Assembly (NCBI RefSeq): GCF_014203395.1
Contig: NZ_JACHIW010000004.1
Coordinates: 108,817-172,816, forward strand
Length of the DNA: 64,000 nucleotides
From: Saccharopolyspora phatthalungensis
Lineage (GTDB): Bacteria > Actinomycetota > Actinomycetes > Mycobacteriales > Pseudonocardiaceae
Direction of reading: 5' to 3'
The notes under the pieces were generated by a model. The model was not told the origin of the DNA, did no database searches, and was given only the letters and a program-made list of their open reading frames with translations. The translations under genes were made by a program, and so were the position numbers. Below, piece after piece: positions 25,765 to 34,778 of the stretch. Position 1 is the first letter of the stretch, and every line of letters begins with the position of its first letter.

Positions 25765-27324
25765 TCACTCATTGTTGGCCCGCTGGTAGGTGGCCTCGTC
25801 CAGGCCGCTGAGGGTCGGGTCGTAGGCGATGTCGCCGACGTCGTACATGGATGTCATCCAGTGGTAGAAGTTGTCGCCCCGGTCGCGCAGCACCTGGTAC
25901 AGCCGACGCATCATCTGGTCCCGGACCTCCGCCATCTCCGGATGCGAATAGATGTTGAGCAGCTCGTCGGGATCCGAGTCGAAGTCGTACAGTTCGTTCA
26001 CCGAGTCCGGGTTGACCACCAGCTTGTACCGGTCGGTGCGCAACATCCGCTGCGGATAGGGGAAATGGTGGCCGTGGAACTCGCAGACGATGTCGGCGTC
26101 CCATCCGGTGTCCGGTGCGACGGGGGAAGCACCGGACACCGCGTCCCACCCGGTTTCCGGTGCGACGGGGGAAGCACCGGATACCAGGGGCAGTAGGCTC
26201 CGCGAGTCCACGGCGGGCGTGGGGTCGATGCCGGCCAGGTCGAGGATCGTCGCGGTGCAGTCCAGCAGGCTCACGAACTCGTTGCGGACCACACCTTCGG
26301 GGCACCCGGGCACGCGGATCACGCCCGGAGTGCGGTAGATGTCCTCATACATCGCCGGTCCCTTGTCGTGCAACCGGTGCGAGCCGGTGAACTCACCGTG
26401 GTCGGAGGTGAAGAAGACGGCCGTGTCGTCGGCCAGCCCTAGCCGGCGCATGGCGTCGAGCACCCGGCCGATCTGCATATCGATCAGCGCGACGTAGCCC
26501 CAGTACACGGCTATCAGCTTGCGCGTGATCTCGATCGGCATGGTGTCGAACGTCCAGTGCGCGCTGTAGTTCCGCTGCACCGGCGGCTTGCCCTGGAAGG
26601 TCTCGGCCACCGACCGCGGTAGCGGCACGTCCGCCGGGTCGATCAGATCGAAGTAGTCGTCCGGGACGATGTAGGGCAGGTGCGGGCCGAAGAAGTGCAG
26701 GGCCAGGAAGAACGGCTTGTCCCGGGTCCGCACGTCCTCGGCGTAGCGCTCCAGCATCTCGATGGTGCGGGTGGCCAGGTAGTGCTCGAAGGTCGCCTCC
26801 ACCGGCTGGTGCAGCCGGGCGGCGAGCAGGTTGCCCGGCCCGCCGTTGGGCAGCGTGCCGCGCAGCCGGTCGCTGATCTCGTAGGGCGGCAGGTCGTTTT
26901 CTTTCAGATAAGCCAGGTAGTCGGGGTGGTGGACCGGGTTGTGCCAGCCGGGCAGGTCGGGGCCGTCGAAGCCGAAGTCGCCCGCCGTCTTGGCCGACCC
27001 GACGTGCCACTTGCCGATCAGCCCGCAGTTGTAGCCCTTGGCGCGCAATGCTTCGGAGAAGGTGAACTGCCCGTCGGGGAGATCTTCGATATAGCCGACG
27101 TTGCGTTCGTGGTTGGCCAGCAGCTTGTGCCGGAACGGTGCCTGGCCGGTCAGCAGGCTGGCCCGCGCCGGGGTGCAGATCGCGGTCGGCGTATACCACC
27201 GATCGAACCGGGTCCCGGTGTTCGCCAGCTCGTTGAGCACCGGTGTCACCGCGTGCGGATTCCCGTACGCGCCGAGGGTGTCCGTCCGATGCTGGTCGGT
27301 CATCAGGAACAGGATGTTGGTCAT
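25765..27324 (-). CDS. Cys-type sulfatase (arylsulfatase/choline-sulfatase family)
   Basis: A 519-residue sulfate-ester hydrolase. The N-terminal metal site is MTDQHRTDTLGAYGNP (Asp10 region). The formylglycine motif is C50-T-P-A-R followed by ASLLTG, so C50 should be converted to formylglycine by a maturase not seen here. Later family landmarks are KWHVG near 103 and TSDHGE near 308, supplying metal and active-site residues. No signal peptide is visible, so it acts in the cytoplasm. Its ATG overlaps the stop of the binding-protein gene (ATGA), making it the last gene of a five-gene operon with an ABC importer and a ROK regulator. Residues around 385-411 are a duplicated 15-residue insert (VSGASPVAPxTGWDA twice) encoded by a palindromic repeat. 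Substrate is unknown; import before desulfation is inferred. Confidence 0.9.
   Translation of the reverse strand: MTNILFLMTDQHRTDTLGAYGNPHAVTPVLNELANTGTRFDRWYTPTAICTPARASLLTGQAPFRHKLLANHERNVGYIEDLPDGQFTFSEALRAKGYNCGLIGKWHVGSAKTAGDFGFDGPDLPGWHNPVHHPDYLAYLKENDLPPYEISDRLRGTLPNGGPGNLLAARLHQPVEATFEHYLATRTIEMLERYAEDVRTRDKPFFLALHFFGPHLPYIVPDDYFDLIDPADVPLPRSVAETFQGKPPVQRNYSAHWTFDTMPIEITRKLIAVYWGYVALIDMQIGRVLDAMRRLGLADDTAVFFTSDHGEFTGSHRLHDKGPAMYEDIYRTPGVIRVPGCPEGVVRNEFVSLLDCTATILDLAGIDPTPAVDSRSLLPLVSGASPVAPETGWDAVSGASPVAPDTGWDADIVCEFHGHHFPYPQRMLRTDRYKLVVNPDSVNELYDFDSDPDELLNIYSHPEMAEVRDQMMRRLYQVLRDRGDNFYHWMTSMYDVGDIAYDPTLSGLDEATYQRANNE
26106..26185. repeat. Duplicated 45-bp palindromic element inside the sulfatase gene
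   Basis: Copy 1 is a perfect 13-bp inverted repeat, CGGTGTCCGGTGC (26106-26118) and GCACCGGACACCG (26129-26141), around GACGGGGGAA. Copy 2 begins 45 bases later with the same loop and slightly degenerate arms (26152-26185). The period is 15 codons, so the frame is kept and a 15-residue insert appears twice in the protein. Confidence 0.8.
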
Positions 27325-28307
27325 TGGCCGGCCGCCGTGAACAGATCGCCGGTGTAGTAGGTCTTGGGGTCAACGGGCTGCTTGAGCGTGCCTGCCTGCA
27401 CGAAGTAGTCGTTCATCCCGGTCAGCCACTTGTCGACGGTGCCGTCCTTGGTAATCCGGTCCAGGTCGGGCACGGTGAGCAGGTTGACGTTGGCGGCGTC
27501 GGCCCGCACCGCCTGCTCGTCGATGTGCAGCATCTTCGCGGTGAGCGCGATGGTCTTGTCCGGGTTCGCGGAGCGGTACGCTATTGCGTCTCGGAGCACG
27601 GAAATCACCTTCTTGGTCTTGTCCGGTTGGTCGGCCACGACCTTGTTCGCGGCGACGAACGCGGTCGGGAATTGGACCTGTTCGGCGAAATCGGAGTTCT
27701 TTGCCAGCTCGACCAGATCGGGCTGCTGCTTCTTGATCGTCGAGATCAGCGGATACCAAATGCCGGCGGCGTCGATCCTCTTGGAGGAGAAGGCGGACAC
27801 GACGGTGGACGGGTCCATCGGCACCACCTTGATGTCCTGTTTGGACATTCCGGCCTTGCGTAAGGCGAGGCCGAGTAACATTTCTCCGGACGTGCCCTGC
27901 GGCACGCCGACGGTCTTGCCCCGAAGGTCGGCCATCGACTTGATGCCGGGTTGAGCGATGACCCGGTCTGCGTTGCCGAGCGTGTTCAGCGCGACGACCT
28001 TGGCCTGACCGGAGGCGGGCAACCACATCGCGCCGGGGCCGATGTAGCCGAAGTCGAGGTCACCCGAGCCCAGCGCCTGGATCTGCAACGGACCGTTGGT
28101 GAACACGCTCGTCGTCGCCTTCAGCCCGTGCTTTTCCCACAGGCCCTGGTCCTGGGCGATGGCGAGCAGGCTGGTTCCGTTGAAGTCAGCGATGTAGCCG
28201 AATTTCACCTCGTCCTGGCTGGCTCCGGTGGAGCCACAACCGGCGAGTACGAGCGTTGACGCCAGTACGGCCATTAAAAGGCTCAGCAAGCGCTTTCGGG
28301 TAATCAT
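27321..28307 (-). CDS. ABC transporter substrate-binding lipoprotein (SsuA/TauA/NMT1-like)
   Basis: A 328-residue extracytoplasmic solute receptor. The N-terminus is a lipoprotein signal peptide with lipobox LAGC near residues 21-24. The mature part follows the NMT1/SsuA/NrtA pattern: KFGYIADFNGTSLLAIAQ near the start, LRGKTVGVPQGTSGEMLLG near 130, and alternating alpha/beta segments to the end. ATG 28307 has GGAGGA upstream. It sits between the ATPase gene (17-base gap) and the sulfatase gene (overlapping ATGA). Such receptors bind nitrate, sulfonates, taurine, thiamine precursors or aromatic sulfonates. The coupled sulfatase suggests a sulfated small molecule. Ligand residues cannot be assigned from sequence alone. 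Confidence 0.9.
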   Translation of the reverse strand: MITRKRLLSLLMAVLASTLVLAGCGSTGASQDEVKFGYIADFNGTSLLAIAQDQGLWEKHGLKATTSVFTNGPLQIQALGSGDLDFGYIGPGAMWLPASGQAKVVALNTLGNADRVIAQPGIKSMADLRGKTVGVPQGTSGEMLLGLALRKAGMSKQDIKVVPMDPSTVVSAFSSKRIDAAGIWYPLISTIKKQQPDLVELAKNSDFAEQVQFPTAFVAANKVVADQPDKTKKVISVLRDAIAYRSANPDKTIALTAKMLHIDEQAVRADAANVNLLTVPDLDRITKDGTVDKWLTGMNDYFVQAGTLKQPVDPKTYYTGDLFTAAGQ

Positions 28308-28323
28308 TGCATGGTCCTCCGGT

Positions 28324-29097
28324 TCAGGTGGCCGCGTGGCCGTTTTCCTGGTGGTACACCGAGTGCCAAACCCGATTGCGCAGTGCAGCGAACTCGGGGC
28401 TGAGGCGGACCTGCTCGGTCCGCGGGTAGGGCAGTTCGACGTCCACGACGTCGAACACCCGACCCGGACGTGCGGCCATCACGATCACCCGGTTGGCCAG
28501 GAAGACCGCTTCGTCCACGTCGTGCGTGATGAACAGGACCGTCCGCTGTTCCTTGTTCCAGGCGTCCAGCAGTTGCTCCTGCAGCGTCACTCTGGTGAGC
28601 GCGTCCAGTGCGCCGAACGGCTCGTCCATCAGCAGGATCGCCGGATTGACCGCGTAGGCGCGGGCGATCGCGCACCGCTGGCGCATGCCACCGGAGAGCA
28701 CCTTCGGCAACGCCTCGGCGAATTGGCTCAGGCCTACCAGATTGATGAAGTACTCGGCCCGCTCGCGCCGTTCCGCGCGCGGCACGCCGGCGATCTTGAG
28801 GCCGAATTCGACGTTGCGGCGCACGGTCAGCCAGGGGAACAGCGCGTACTGCTGGAAGATCACCCCGCGTTCGGGGCTGGGGCCGGATATCTCGGTGCCG
28901 TCGACCAGCGCCCGGCCGGCCGTGGGCTCGTCCAGCCCCGCGAGGATGTTCAGCAGCGTGGTCTTGCCGCACCCGGACGGTCCGACGACGGTGACGAACT
29001 CGTTGTCGGCGATGTCCAGCGACACGTCGTGCAGCGAACGGACTTGCTCGCGGTTAAGGGTGAACGTCTTGCTGACGTGCTGTACGGAGATCTTCAT
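28324..29097 (-). CDS. ABC transporter ATPase (SsuB/TauB-like)
   Basis: A 257-residue ATP-binding subunit. Walker A is GPSGCGKTT near residue 40, the Q-loop is QQYALFPW, the signature is LSGGMRQR, Walker B is [12 protein letters not shown], and the switch His is in ITHDVDEAV. The D-loop and the FGALD signature are typical of nitrate/sulfonate importers. The ATG at 29097 overlaps the permease stop (ATGA), so synthesis is coupled to the membrane partner. It energises uptake by the permease at 29894 and the lipoprotein at 28307. Confidence 0.95.
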   Translation of the reverse strand: MKISVQHVSKTFTLNREQVRSLHDVSLDIADNEFVTVVGPSGCGKTTLLNILAGLDEPTAGRALVDGTEISGPSPERGVIFQQYALFPWLTVRRNVEFGLKIAGVPRAERRERAEYFINLVGLSQFAEALPKVLSGGMRQRCAIARAYAVNPAILLMDEPFGALDALTRVTLQEQLLDAWNKEQRTVLFITHDVDEAVFLANRVIVMAARPGRVFDVVDVELPYPRTEQVRLSPEFAALRNRVWHSVYHQENGHAAT

Positions 29098-29894
29098 CGC
29101 CGCTCCTGCCATCCGGTGAGCTTGTGTTCGGCGAGCAGGAGCAGCCGGTCCATCAGCAGGCCGAGGATGCCGATGGCGATCAGGCTGACGAAGATCGTCG
29201 GCAGATCGTAGTAGAGCTGAGCGTTCTGCATGCGAAAGCCCAGGCCCTGCTGGGCGGCGATCAGTTCGGCGGCGACCAGGGTCGCCCACGCGGAGCCGAG
29301 CCCGACCCGCATGCCGACCAGGATGAACGGTGTTCCGGCCGGTACCACCACGCGGAGGAAGATCACCGCATCGTTGGCGCCGAGTACCCGGGCGGCGTTG
29401 ATCAGCGTGCGGTCCACGTTGACCACGCCCTGGAAGGTGGCGATGACGCAGGCGAGGAAGGCCGCGAGGAAGATCACGAAGATCTTCGGGACCTCGCCGA
29501 TCCCCATCAGCACGATCGCCAGCGGGATGATGGCCAGCGGCGGGATGGTGCGGAAGAACTGCACCCAGGGCTCGATCAGGCCGCGCAGCACGGGATACCA
29601 GCCCATCAGGAATCCGACCGGGATGGCCAGTGCGGTGCCGAGCGCGAATCCGGCGAGCACCCGCGCGAGGCTGACCAGGATGTCCGTGACGAGGGTGCCG
29701 TCGGAGAACAACCCGCGCGCCGTGTCGACGACCTCGGGCGGAGACGGGATCTTGAGGCCCAACGCCACCAGCGCCCACCAGATCCCGATGCCGAGCACGA
29801 TCGAGGCGACGTTGAGCACTCTGGGCAGCGCGCGTCGGCGCGGCTGCCCGGCGGCCTTGGTCTGCACGGCGGTTCGTTCATTCAGCGCGGTCAC
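29094..29894 (-). CDS. ABC transporter permease (SsuC/TauC-like)
   Basis: A 266-residue inner-membrane subunit with about six hydrophobic helices and the coupling EAA-like loop ([20 protein letters not shown], then [18 protein letters not shown]). It belongs to the BPD_transp_1 family of nitrate/sulfonate/taurine importers. GTG 29894 is chosen because GGAAGGAG lies about eight bases upstream, and the extra upstream residues would run inside the ROK gene. The chosen start still overlaps the end of the ROK gene by 17 bases, so translation is coupled. It forms the pore for the lipoprotein and ATPase encoded next. Confidence 0.92.
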   Translation of the reverse strand: MTALNERTAVQTKAAGQPRRRALPRVLNVASIVLGIGIWWALVALGLKIPSPPEVVDTARGLFSDGTLVTDILVSLARVLAGFALGTALAIPVGFLMGWYPVLRGLIEPWVQFFRTIPPLAIIPLAIVLMGIGEVPKIFVIFLAAFLACVIATFQGVVNVDRTLINAARVLGANDAVIFLRVVVPAGTPFILVGMRVGLGSAWATLVAAELIAAQQGLGFRMQNAQLYYDLPTIFVSLIAIGILGLLMDRLLLLAEHKLTGWQERR

Positions 29895-31122
29895 GGTGTG
29901 GCTCCTTCCCGGACGGTCCCCGCGATGCCGCGTCGAAGTCTGAACGGCCCGGGATGGCCGGGTAATCGTTGAACAGTGCGGCCAGTGCGCCGCGCGCACC
30001 GTCGTCGTCGGCGAGTTCGGCCGCCCGAATCTGCGGGTCGACCTGGACTTCCGGGAACAGTTGGTATTTGACGCCCGCGGCGAGTTGCTGGACGATCACC
30101 GGGGCGAACTGGGCGATCTCCCCACCGACCACCACTTCGGCCGGGTTCAACGCCATCACCAGGGTGCCGACCACCCGGCCGAGTATCGTGGCGGCATACC
30201 GCAGCACCTGGTCGACAACGGGGTGGGCGCGCTCTACCGCGGCGCGCAGGTCGTCCAGTGAGTCAACGGGGACACCGCGCTCCCGGCAGGCCGTCAAGAG
30301 CGCGGGCACCGAGGCGACCGTCTCCACGCAGCCGCGCTTTCCGCAGCGACACGGTCGGCCGTCCAGTACCGCGGTGACGTGCCCGATCTCGCCGGCCAGT
30401 CCGATCGAGCCGGTGGCCAGTCGGCCGCCGACCACCAGGCCGCCACCGACGCCGTCGGACACCCGAACGTAAAGCAGGTCGGCCACCGGCCCGCTGGAGT
30501 GGATCGCTTCGGCCAGCGCGGCGAACCGGGTGTTGTTGTCCACGACGACGGGAGCGCCGAACCGCTCGGAGAACGCCGTGTCAACGCCGTCGGCCGGGTG
30601 CCGCACCGGGAACGGGAAGACGTCCTGCTTTGCCGACATCGCGAACGCCGGGTACGGCCCCGGGACGCCGATGCCGATGCCCTGTAAGGCCCGGTAGTGC
30701 ACTCCCGACTCGGCCCCGAGGCGGTCTACCAGCGCAAACGCGGTGGCCAACCTGGTCGGCCAGCCTTCTCGGTCGTCGTAGCGCTCCACGCCGGAGGCGA
30801 CGATCTCGTGCGCCGCGTCCGCGACCACGACACGCACCCGTCGGTGCCCGAAATCGACACCCATGAACTGCCCGGATCCCGGGTCCAGCGCTAGGCGCTC
30901 GGCGGGTCGACCGCTGCCGGCCCGGTTTGCCGCATCGGTGTCGACCACCACGATCGCGCCACGCTGCAGCAGGGTGCCGGTAATCTCCGAGAGGGTGCTG
31001 CGGGATAATCCGACCAGTTTGGCGATCTCGCCCCGGCTCAGCGCTCCCCGTTCGCGCAGCACGCTGAGCACCCGCTCCTCATGGGTGCGGCGGATGGGGG
31101 CACGCAGCGCCGACATGGACAC
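29878..31122 (-). CDS. ROK-family transcriptional regulator
   Basis: A 414-residue regulator. Residues about 10-70 form a MarR-like winged helix ([19 protein letters not shown]). The rest is the ROK sugar-kinase-like fold: [15 protein letters not shown] phosphate-1-like motif, [20 protein letters not shown], and the zinc-binding cysteine motif CRCGKRGC. The start may be GTG 31122 or ATG 31116, two codons on. It is the first gene of the operon that continues into the ABC importer and sulfatase, and an imperfect inverted repeat lies 23 bases upstream, so autoregulation and control of the whole operon by a sugar-like or sulfated ligand is inferred. ROK regulators usually respond to carbohydrates, hinting that the imported sulfate ester may carry a sugar. 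Confidence 0.9.
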   Translation of the reverse strand: MSMSALRAPIRRTHEERVLSVLRERGALSRGEIAKLVGLSRSTLSEITGTLLQRGAIVVVDTDAANRAGSGRPAERLALDPGSGQFMGVDFGHRRVRVVVADAAHEIVASGVERYDDREGWPTRLATAFALVDRLGAESGVHYRALQGIGIGVPGPYPAFAMSAKQDVFPFPVRHPADGVDTAFSERFGAPVVVDNNTRFAALAEAIHSSGPVADLLYVRVSDGVGGGLVVGGRLATGSIGLAGEIGHVTAVLDGRPCRCGKRGCVETVASVPALLTACRERGVPVDSLDDLRAAVERAHPVVDQVLRYAATILGRVVGTLVMALNPAEVVVGGEIAQFAPVIVQQLAAGVKYQLFPEVQVDPQIRAAELADDDGARGALAALFNDYPAIPGRSDFDAASRGPSGKEPHRDRAE

Positions 31123-31144
31123 GCCCCGAGTAAGGCAGCATCGA

Positions 31145-31171
31145 ATTTTTCTGTCAACGTGACGACAAAAT
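31145..31171 (-). promoter_or_regulatory. Candidate ROK operator
   Basis: Imperfect inverted repeat ATTTTTCTGTCA-ACG-TGACGACAAAAT, with 9 of 12 positions paired, 23 bases upstream of the ROK start. AT-rich TTTTGTC/GACAAAA half-sites like these fit known ROK/NagC-type operators. The position fits repression by the regulator itself. Confidence 0.5.
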
Positions 31172-31295
31172 TACCTCGGCATTCGTTCGGATGCTGGGAC
31201 AGAATTGGCTCAACCCTTATTCCGGCTCGTGGGACGGTACGGAGGGGCTCCTCGCTTGCACCGCCGTCCCACCGGTCCCACGGGTCCCAAACGGC

Positions 31296-31814
31296 TCAGA
31301 CGTCGCCTTCGGCGTCTCGCCGCGGTAGCCGGTGCAGCACAACGTCGAGGAGTCGCCCACCGGAGATTTCGGCGGTCTGGTACGTGCAATGCGGCTGGCG
31401 GCGGCGGTCGGTGGGGGAGCCAGGGTTGAGCAGTCGGAGACCGCCGGCCGTGGTGGTATCCCACGGGATGTGGCTGTGGCCGAACACGAGCACATCGGTA
31501 TCGGGGAACCACCGGTCGCACCTGGCCTCCCGGCCCCGGGCGGAGCCGGTTTCGTGGATCACCGCGAGCCGGACCCCGCCCAGCTCTACCCGGGCGATTT
31601 CGGGAAGCCGGTTCCGCAGCTCCGGGCCGTCGTTGTTGCCGTAGACCCCGACGAGTCGTGCGCTGCGCCCCTCGAGTTCGTCCAGCAGCGCGGCATCGAC
31701 CCAGTCGCCGGCGTGGATCACGACATCGGCGGTCGTCACCGCGTCCCAGACCTCCGCCGGTAGGGTCTTGGCTCGTTTCGGCAGGTGTGTGTCGGCGATC
31801 AGCAGCAGGTGCAT
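31296..31814 (-). CDS. YfcE-type metallophosphoesterase
   Basis: A 172-residue calcineurin-like phosphodiesterase of the small YfcE/MJ0936 group. Metal-binding motifs in order: ADTH near residue 8, HAGDW near 35, YGNND near 62, ETGS, and FGHSHIPWD near 115. All the classical Asp/His/Asn ligands are present. ATG 31814 is selected because the family begins with hLLhIADTH; the frame continues upstream without homology. It is transcribed toward the ROK operon but is separated from it by 170 bases, so it is probably independent. It hydrolyses phosphodiesters, possibly cyclic nucleotides; the physiological substrate is unknown. Confidence 0.88.
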   Translation of the reverse strand: MHLLLIADTHLPKRAKTLPAEVWDAVTTADVVIHAGDWVDAALLDELEGRSARLVGVYGNNDGPELRNRLPEIARVELGGVRLAVIHETGSARGREARCDRWFPDTDVLVFGHSHIPWDTTTAGGLRLLNPGSPTDRRRQPHCTYQTAEISGGRLLDVVLHRLPRRDAEGDV

Positions 31815-32035
31815 GTCCCGAGTTTCGGCGGCTACGATGCTGCCCCGCCACACGGCGGAGTCGGCCGGGCCCCGCGACCGCGAGATAGCTGGCCAGGATC
31901 CGCGGCTGCGGGTGGCGGACTCGTAGATCGAGTCAAGAAGGGCTGAAAGTCCTCGCTGGGGCATGGGCGGTGCGGGGACACTGATATGTAGGCAAAGACA
32001 CTATCGGCTCAACCCGGCAGATAGGGCACACCTTG

Positions 32036-32269
32036 ATGGAGATTGTCGCGCGGTGGTGTGCCGGGGTATCGGATTGGCATCCCCTCGCCGTGTACGAGAT
32101 CGTTCTCGAACGCGCGGGCGCCAAGTGGCACGTGACCTACCTGGTACACGGGGAGCGGCACGCCCGCGCCGGTTTCGACGACGAAGCCGAAGCCCGACGC
32201 GACATCGAGTACCTGATGACCCGTTGCCCGCTTGAGATGCTGCCGTGGTCCGAGATCGCCGTGGGCTGA
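32036..32269 (+). CDS. Small conserved-looking hypothetical protein
   Basis: A 77-residue protein starting at ATG 32036, after a TTG at 32033 in the same frame. The sequence is compact and globular, with WHPLAVYEIVLERAGAKWHV followed by an acidic-helical part (FDDEAEARRDIEYLM) and a CPLEMLPWSE end. It diverges from the phosphoesterase, with about 220 bases between starts. I do not recognise a family. Its normal composition and amphipathic pattern support real coding. Confidence 0.55.
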   Translation: MEIVARWCAGVSDWHPLAVYEIVLERAGAKWHVTYLVHGERHARAGFDDEAEARRDIEYLMTRCPLEMLPWSEIAVG

Positions 32270-32456
32270 TTCAGCCGGGACGAAATGCACCGCTCAATGT
32301 TTCGTCGGCCGCGCCGAACGTCGCCCGCATCGAACGTCGCGCGGATCAACGATGTCTACACCGGACCCGTTGGCGCGCAAGGTGAACCCGGATTCCCTTG
32401 TCCGCCAACGATTGTGGGCGCGGATGCGGAAGAAGTGCACGGTACTCGCCGAGTAG

Positions 32457-32476
32457 TCACCTTTGAAACACTCGCT
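32457..32476. repeat. Partial copy of the dispersed repeat, copy C
   Basis: TCACCTTTGAAACACTCGCT matches the right half of copy A (21257-21276) at 18 of 20 positions. It lies immediately beyond the stop of the DUF6328 gene, as copy B lies just beyond the stop of the gene at 42293. Confidence 0.5.
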
Positions 32477-32477
32477 A

Positions 32478-32933
32478 CTAGCGGCTTCTGGCTCGAAGGG
32501 GGAGCAGGAACCAGAGGATCGCGAAGAGCGCGCCGGCGAGCGCGCCGGCGGCCGCGCTCCACGGCGTTTCCAGGACTACCTGGAAGATCAACAGCACCGT
32601 GCTGCTCATGGCGGCGGCCAGCAGGGCCAAGCCACTCAACGCGCAGGCGTTACCGACTCGGATGATCTTTGCCCGCCGTCGCTGGCGGAACAGCACACGA
32701 TGCCATGCCGCCGGCGCGATCAGCAGTGCCGCCGAAGCCGTGGTCAGCAGGACAGTGATCAGGTGCACGGTGTGCACGAAGGCGCTCGCACGTTCGAACC
32801 GCTCGGTGAAGGCGACGGAGAGCAGGAATGCGAAGAGGATTTGCACTCCTGCCTGGGCGACCCGCAACTCCTGTAGCAACTCGTTGAGATTGCGGGTCAG
32901 GCGGCTGTCGCTGGGCTCGTCCGGCTGGCTCAT
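32478..32933 (-). CDS. DUF6328-type membrane protein
   Basis: A 151-residue integral membrane protein with a soluble N-terminus (SRLTRNLNELLQELRVAQAG) and four hydrophobic helices, including VQILFAFLLSVAF, TVHLITVLLTTASAALLIAP, CALSGLALLAAAMSSTVLLI and GALAGALFAILWFLLPL. The conserved ELRVxQxGxQILFAFLL opening is typical of DUF6328, common in actinomycetes and of unknown function. ATG 32933 is supported by AGGAGG four bases before it. It diverges from the NrfD-like gene. Confidence 0.8.
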   Translation of the reverse strand: MSQPDEPSDSRLTRNLNELLQELRVAQAGVQILFAFLLSVAFTERFERASAFVHTVHLITVLLTTASAALLIAPAAWHRVLFRQRRRAKIIRVGNACALSGLALLAAAMSSTVLLIFQVVLETPWSAAAGALAGALFAILWFLLPLRARSR

Positions 32934-33159
32934 CTCACCTCCTGGGCCTGCTTCGGAGGCGTTGAGGAGTGGACTCTCATCATTGTGCCCGGCGGCATTG
33001 GTCCTGCTCGGGGAGTGTGCGCGCAACCCGTGTCGGGCGAAGGCTGACCACCGGCGATGCCGTGATCAACGTGGCATTGGGCCCGTAGGCGCACATCATG
33101 GAAACCAAGACGGACATGTGCGGGGTCCGCCCCGGCCATCGCATCTTCCGGAGGCAGCA

Positions 33160-34089
33160 GTGCAGCACGATCGTGAGGCAAGGCCGGTACCAGAGGCCGA
33201 GTTCCGCTCCTACTACGGCAAGCCCGTGATCAAAGCACCGGTGTGGAAGGTGCCGGACGTCCCGGCGTACCTGTATCTCGGCGGGATGGCGGGTGCCTCC
33301 GCGAACATGGCGCTCCTCGCGGACCTGACCGGCAGGCCCGCACTGGCCAGGGCGGGCCGCCTTGCCGCCGCGGCGGGGTCTGCGTCCAGCGTCCTCGCGT
33401 TGGTCCACGACCTCGGCCGGCCGACCCGGTTCCTGAACATGCTCCGGGTGTTCAAGCCGACGTCGCCGCTGAGCGTCGGGTCCTGGATCCTCGCTCCGTT
33501 CTCGGCGTTGGCGGCGGCCGGTGCGGCCAGCGATCTCACCGGACTCCTGCCCGCGCTCGGACGGCTCAGCGCCGTCGGAGCGGGCATCATCGCCCCCGCC
33601 ATGACCACGTACACGGCCGTCCTGCTGGCCGACACCGCAGTGCCCGGCTGGCACGAGATCTACCGGGAATTGCCGTTCGTGTTCGCCGGCAGCGCGGTGG
33701 CCAGCGCCGGAGCGGTGGGAATGCTGGCCGCGCCGAGAGCCGAGGCGGGGCCGGCACGGCGCATGGCGTTGGCCGGATCCGTGCTCGAACTCGCCGCCCA
33801 TTGGCAGATGGAACAGCGTAGTGGGCCGGTGATCGGCGAGGTCTACCGACGGGGGAGGGCGGGCAAAGTGCTCAGCGCGGCGCGAGCCCTGGCTTGCCTC
33901 GGAGGCATCACGGCGATATTCGCGGGCCGCTCGCGGTTGCTCACGATCGGTAGCGGTCTGTGCCTGACCGCGTCGACCGCAGCGACCCGCTACGGGATCT
34001 TCGAAGCGGGACGGGAATCGGCGCGCGACCCGCGCTACACCATCGTCCCCCAACGCCAGCACGCCGCCCCGCAGACCAGCCCGGATTGA
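33160..34089 (+). CDS. NrfD/PsrC-family membrane protein (orphan)
   Basis: A 309-residue polytopic protein of the NrfD/polysulfide-reductase membrane-anchor family. PAYLYLGGMAGASANMALLAD opens the first helix; FLNMLRVFKPTSPLSVGSW is the family's signature loop; several further Ala/Leu-rich helices follow. GTG 33160 has GGAGG five bases upstream. NrfD subunits normally pass quinol electrons to an iron-sulfur subunit and a molybdopterin enzyme such as formate or sulfur reductase. Neither partner gene flanks it here, so it is an orphan or works with partners encoded elsewhere. It faces away from the DUF6328 gene with about 225 bases between starts. Confidence 0.85.
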   Translation: MQHDREARPVPEAEFRSYYGKPVIKAPVWKVPDVPAYLYLGGMAGASANMALLADLTGRPALARAGRLAAAAGSASSVLALVHDLGRPTRFLNMLRVFKPTSPLSVGSWILAPFSALAAAGAASDLTGLLPALGRLSAVGAGIIAPAMTTYTAVLLADTAVPGWHEIYRELPFVFAGSAVASAGAVGMLAAPRAEAGPARRMALAGSVLELAAHWQMEQRSGPVIGEVYRRGRAGKVLSAARALACLGGITAIFAGRSRLLTIGSGLCLTASTAATRYGIFEAGRESARDPRYTIVPQRQHAAPQTSPD

Positions 34090-34778
34090 CCGCGGCTAGG
34101 TTCGGGGCCTGCCTGGGGGGTGGCCGCTCGATCGCCGCGCGGCCGTGAACGATTCGAGGGAGAAGGCGCGTCGCAGAGCCCCCACCGTGCGTGCTCGCGG
34201 GCGGGAGATCCGCATTCCGGCAGTCCGGTTTGCTGCCCCGTCCTGCTTCTGCTCGTCTCGGAACACGCGAGTCCCTTCCGTTGCGGGGCGGCTGACCCCG
34301 ACGTCACCTCGGCCGCACATGCCCACTCTTCGCTTGGTGTGCGCGAGGAGAATACTGCGTGTTAATCATTCACCGTGGCAAGAGGTTGACCGGAAAAATC
34401 TTGTCTGACGCCGCTTTCTTTCGAGCACCCGAACGTCGGGCTCACGGCCCATTACTCTCCGTAGTTAGGGGAAGGCGGCGGATGCCGAGCTTGGTCGCAG
34501 GTTGGCGATTTCGCGCGAAAACGCCCCGCACCCACCCGGCGAACCGGAAGGATGCGGGGCGATTGCTTGGACCCGGCCCTGCATGCATGGCCGGGCAACG
34601 GGAAGATTACTCGGCGGCCGACCCAGAGTCCACCTCGTAAATGAGCTATGAATGAGCCGCTTCCAGTGTTGTCGTGACACTAGGTGAGCGGGCATCGACG
34701 GTCAGCGCCGACTTCCCGCCGGGATTCCCCAATTTCCGGCAAAACCGGAAACCACGGCGGAACTCGGACGCTGAGAAT
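34090..34778. other. Intergenic region with a hairpin
   Basis: About 690 bases between the ends of the NrfD-like gene and the convergent 445-residue gene. No gene is recognised. A hairpin candidate is present at 34522-34561. Confidence 0.35.
34522..34561. terminator. Inverted repeat, possible terminator
   Basis: CGCCCCGCA (34522-34530) pairs perfectly with TGCGGGGCG (34553-34561) across a 22-base loop in the convergent gap between the NrfD-like and 445-residue genes. Confidence 0.35.
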
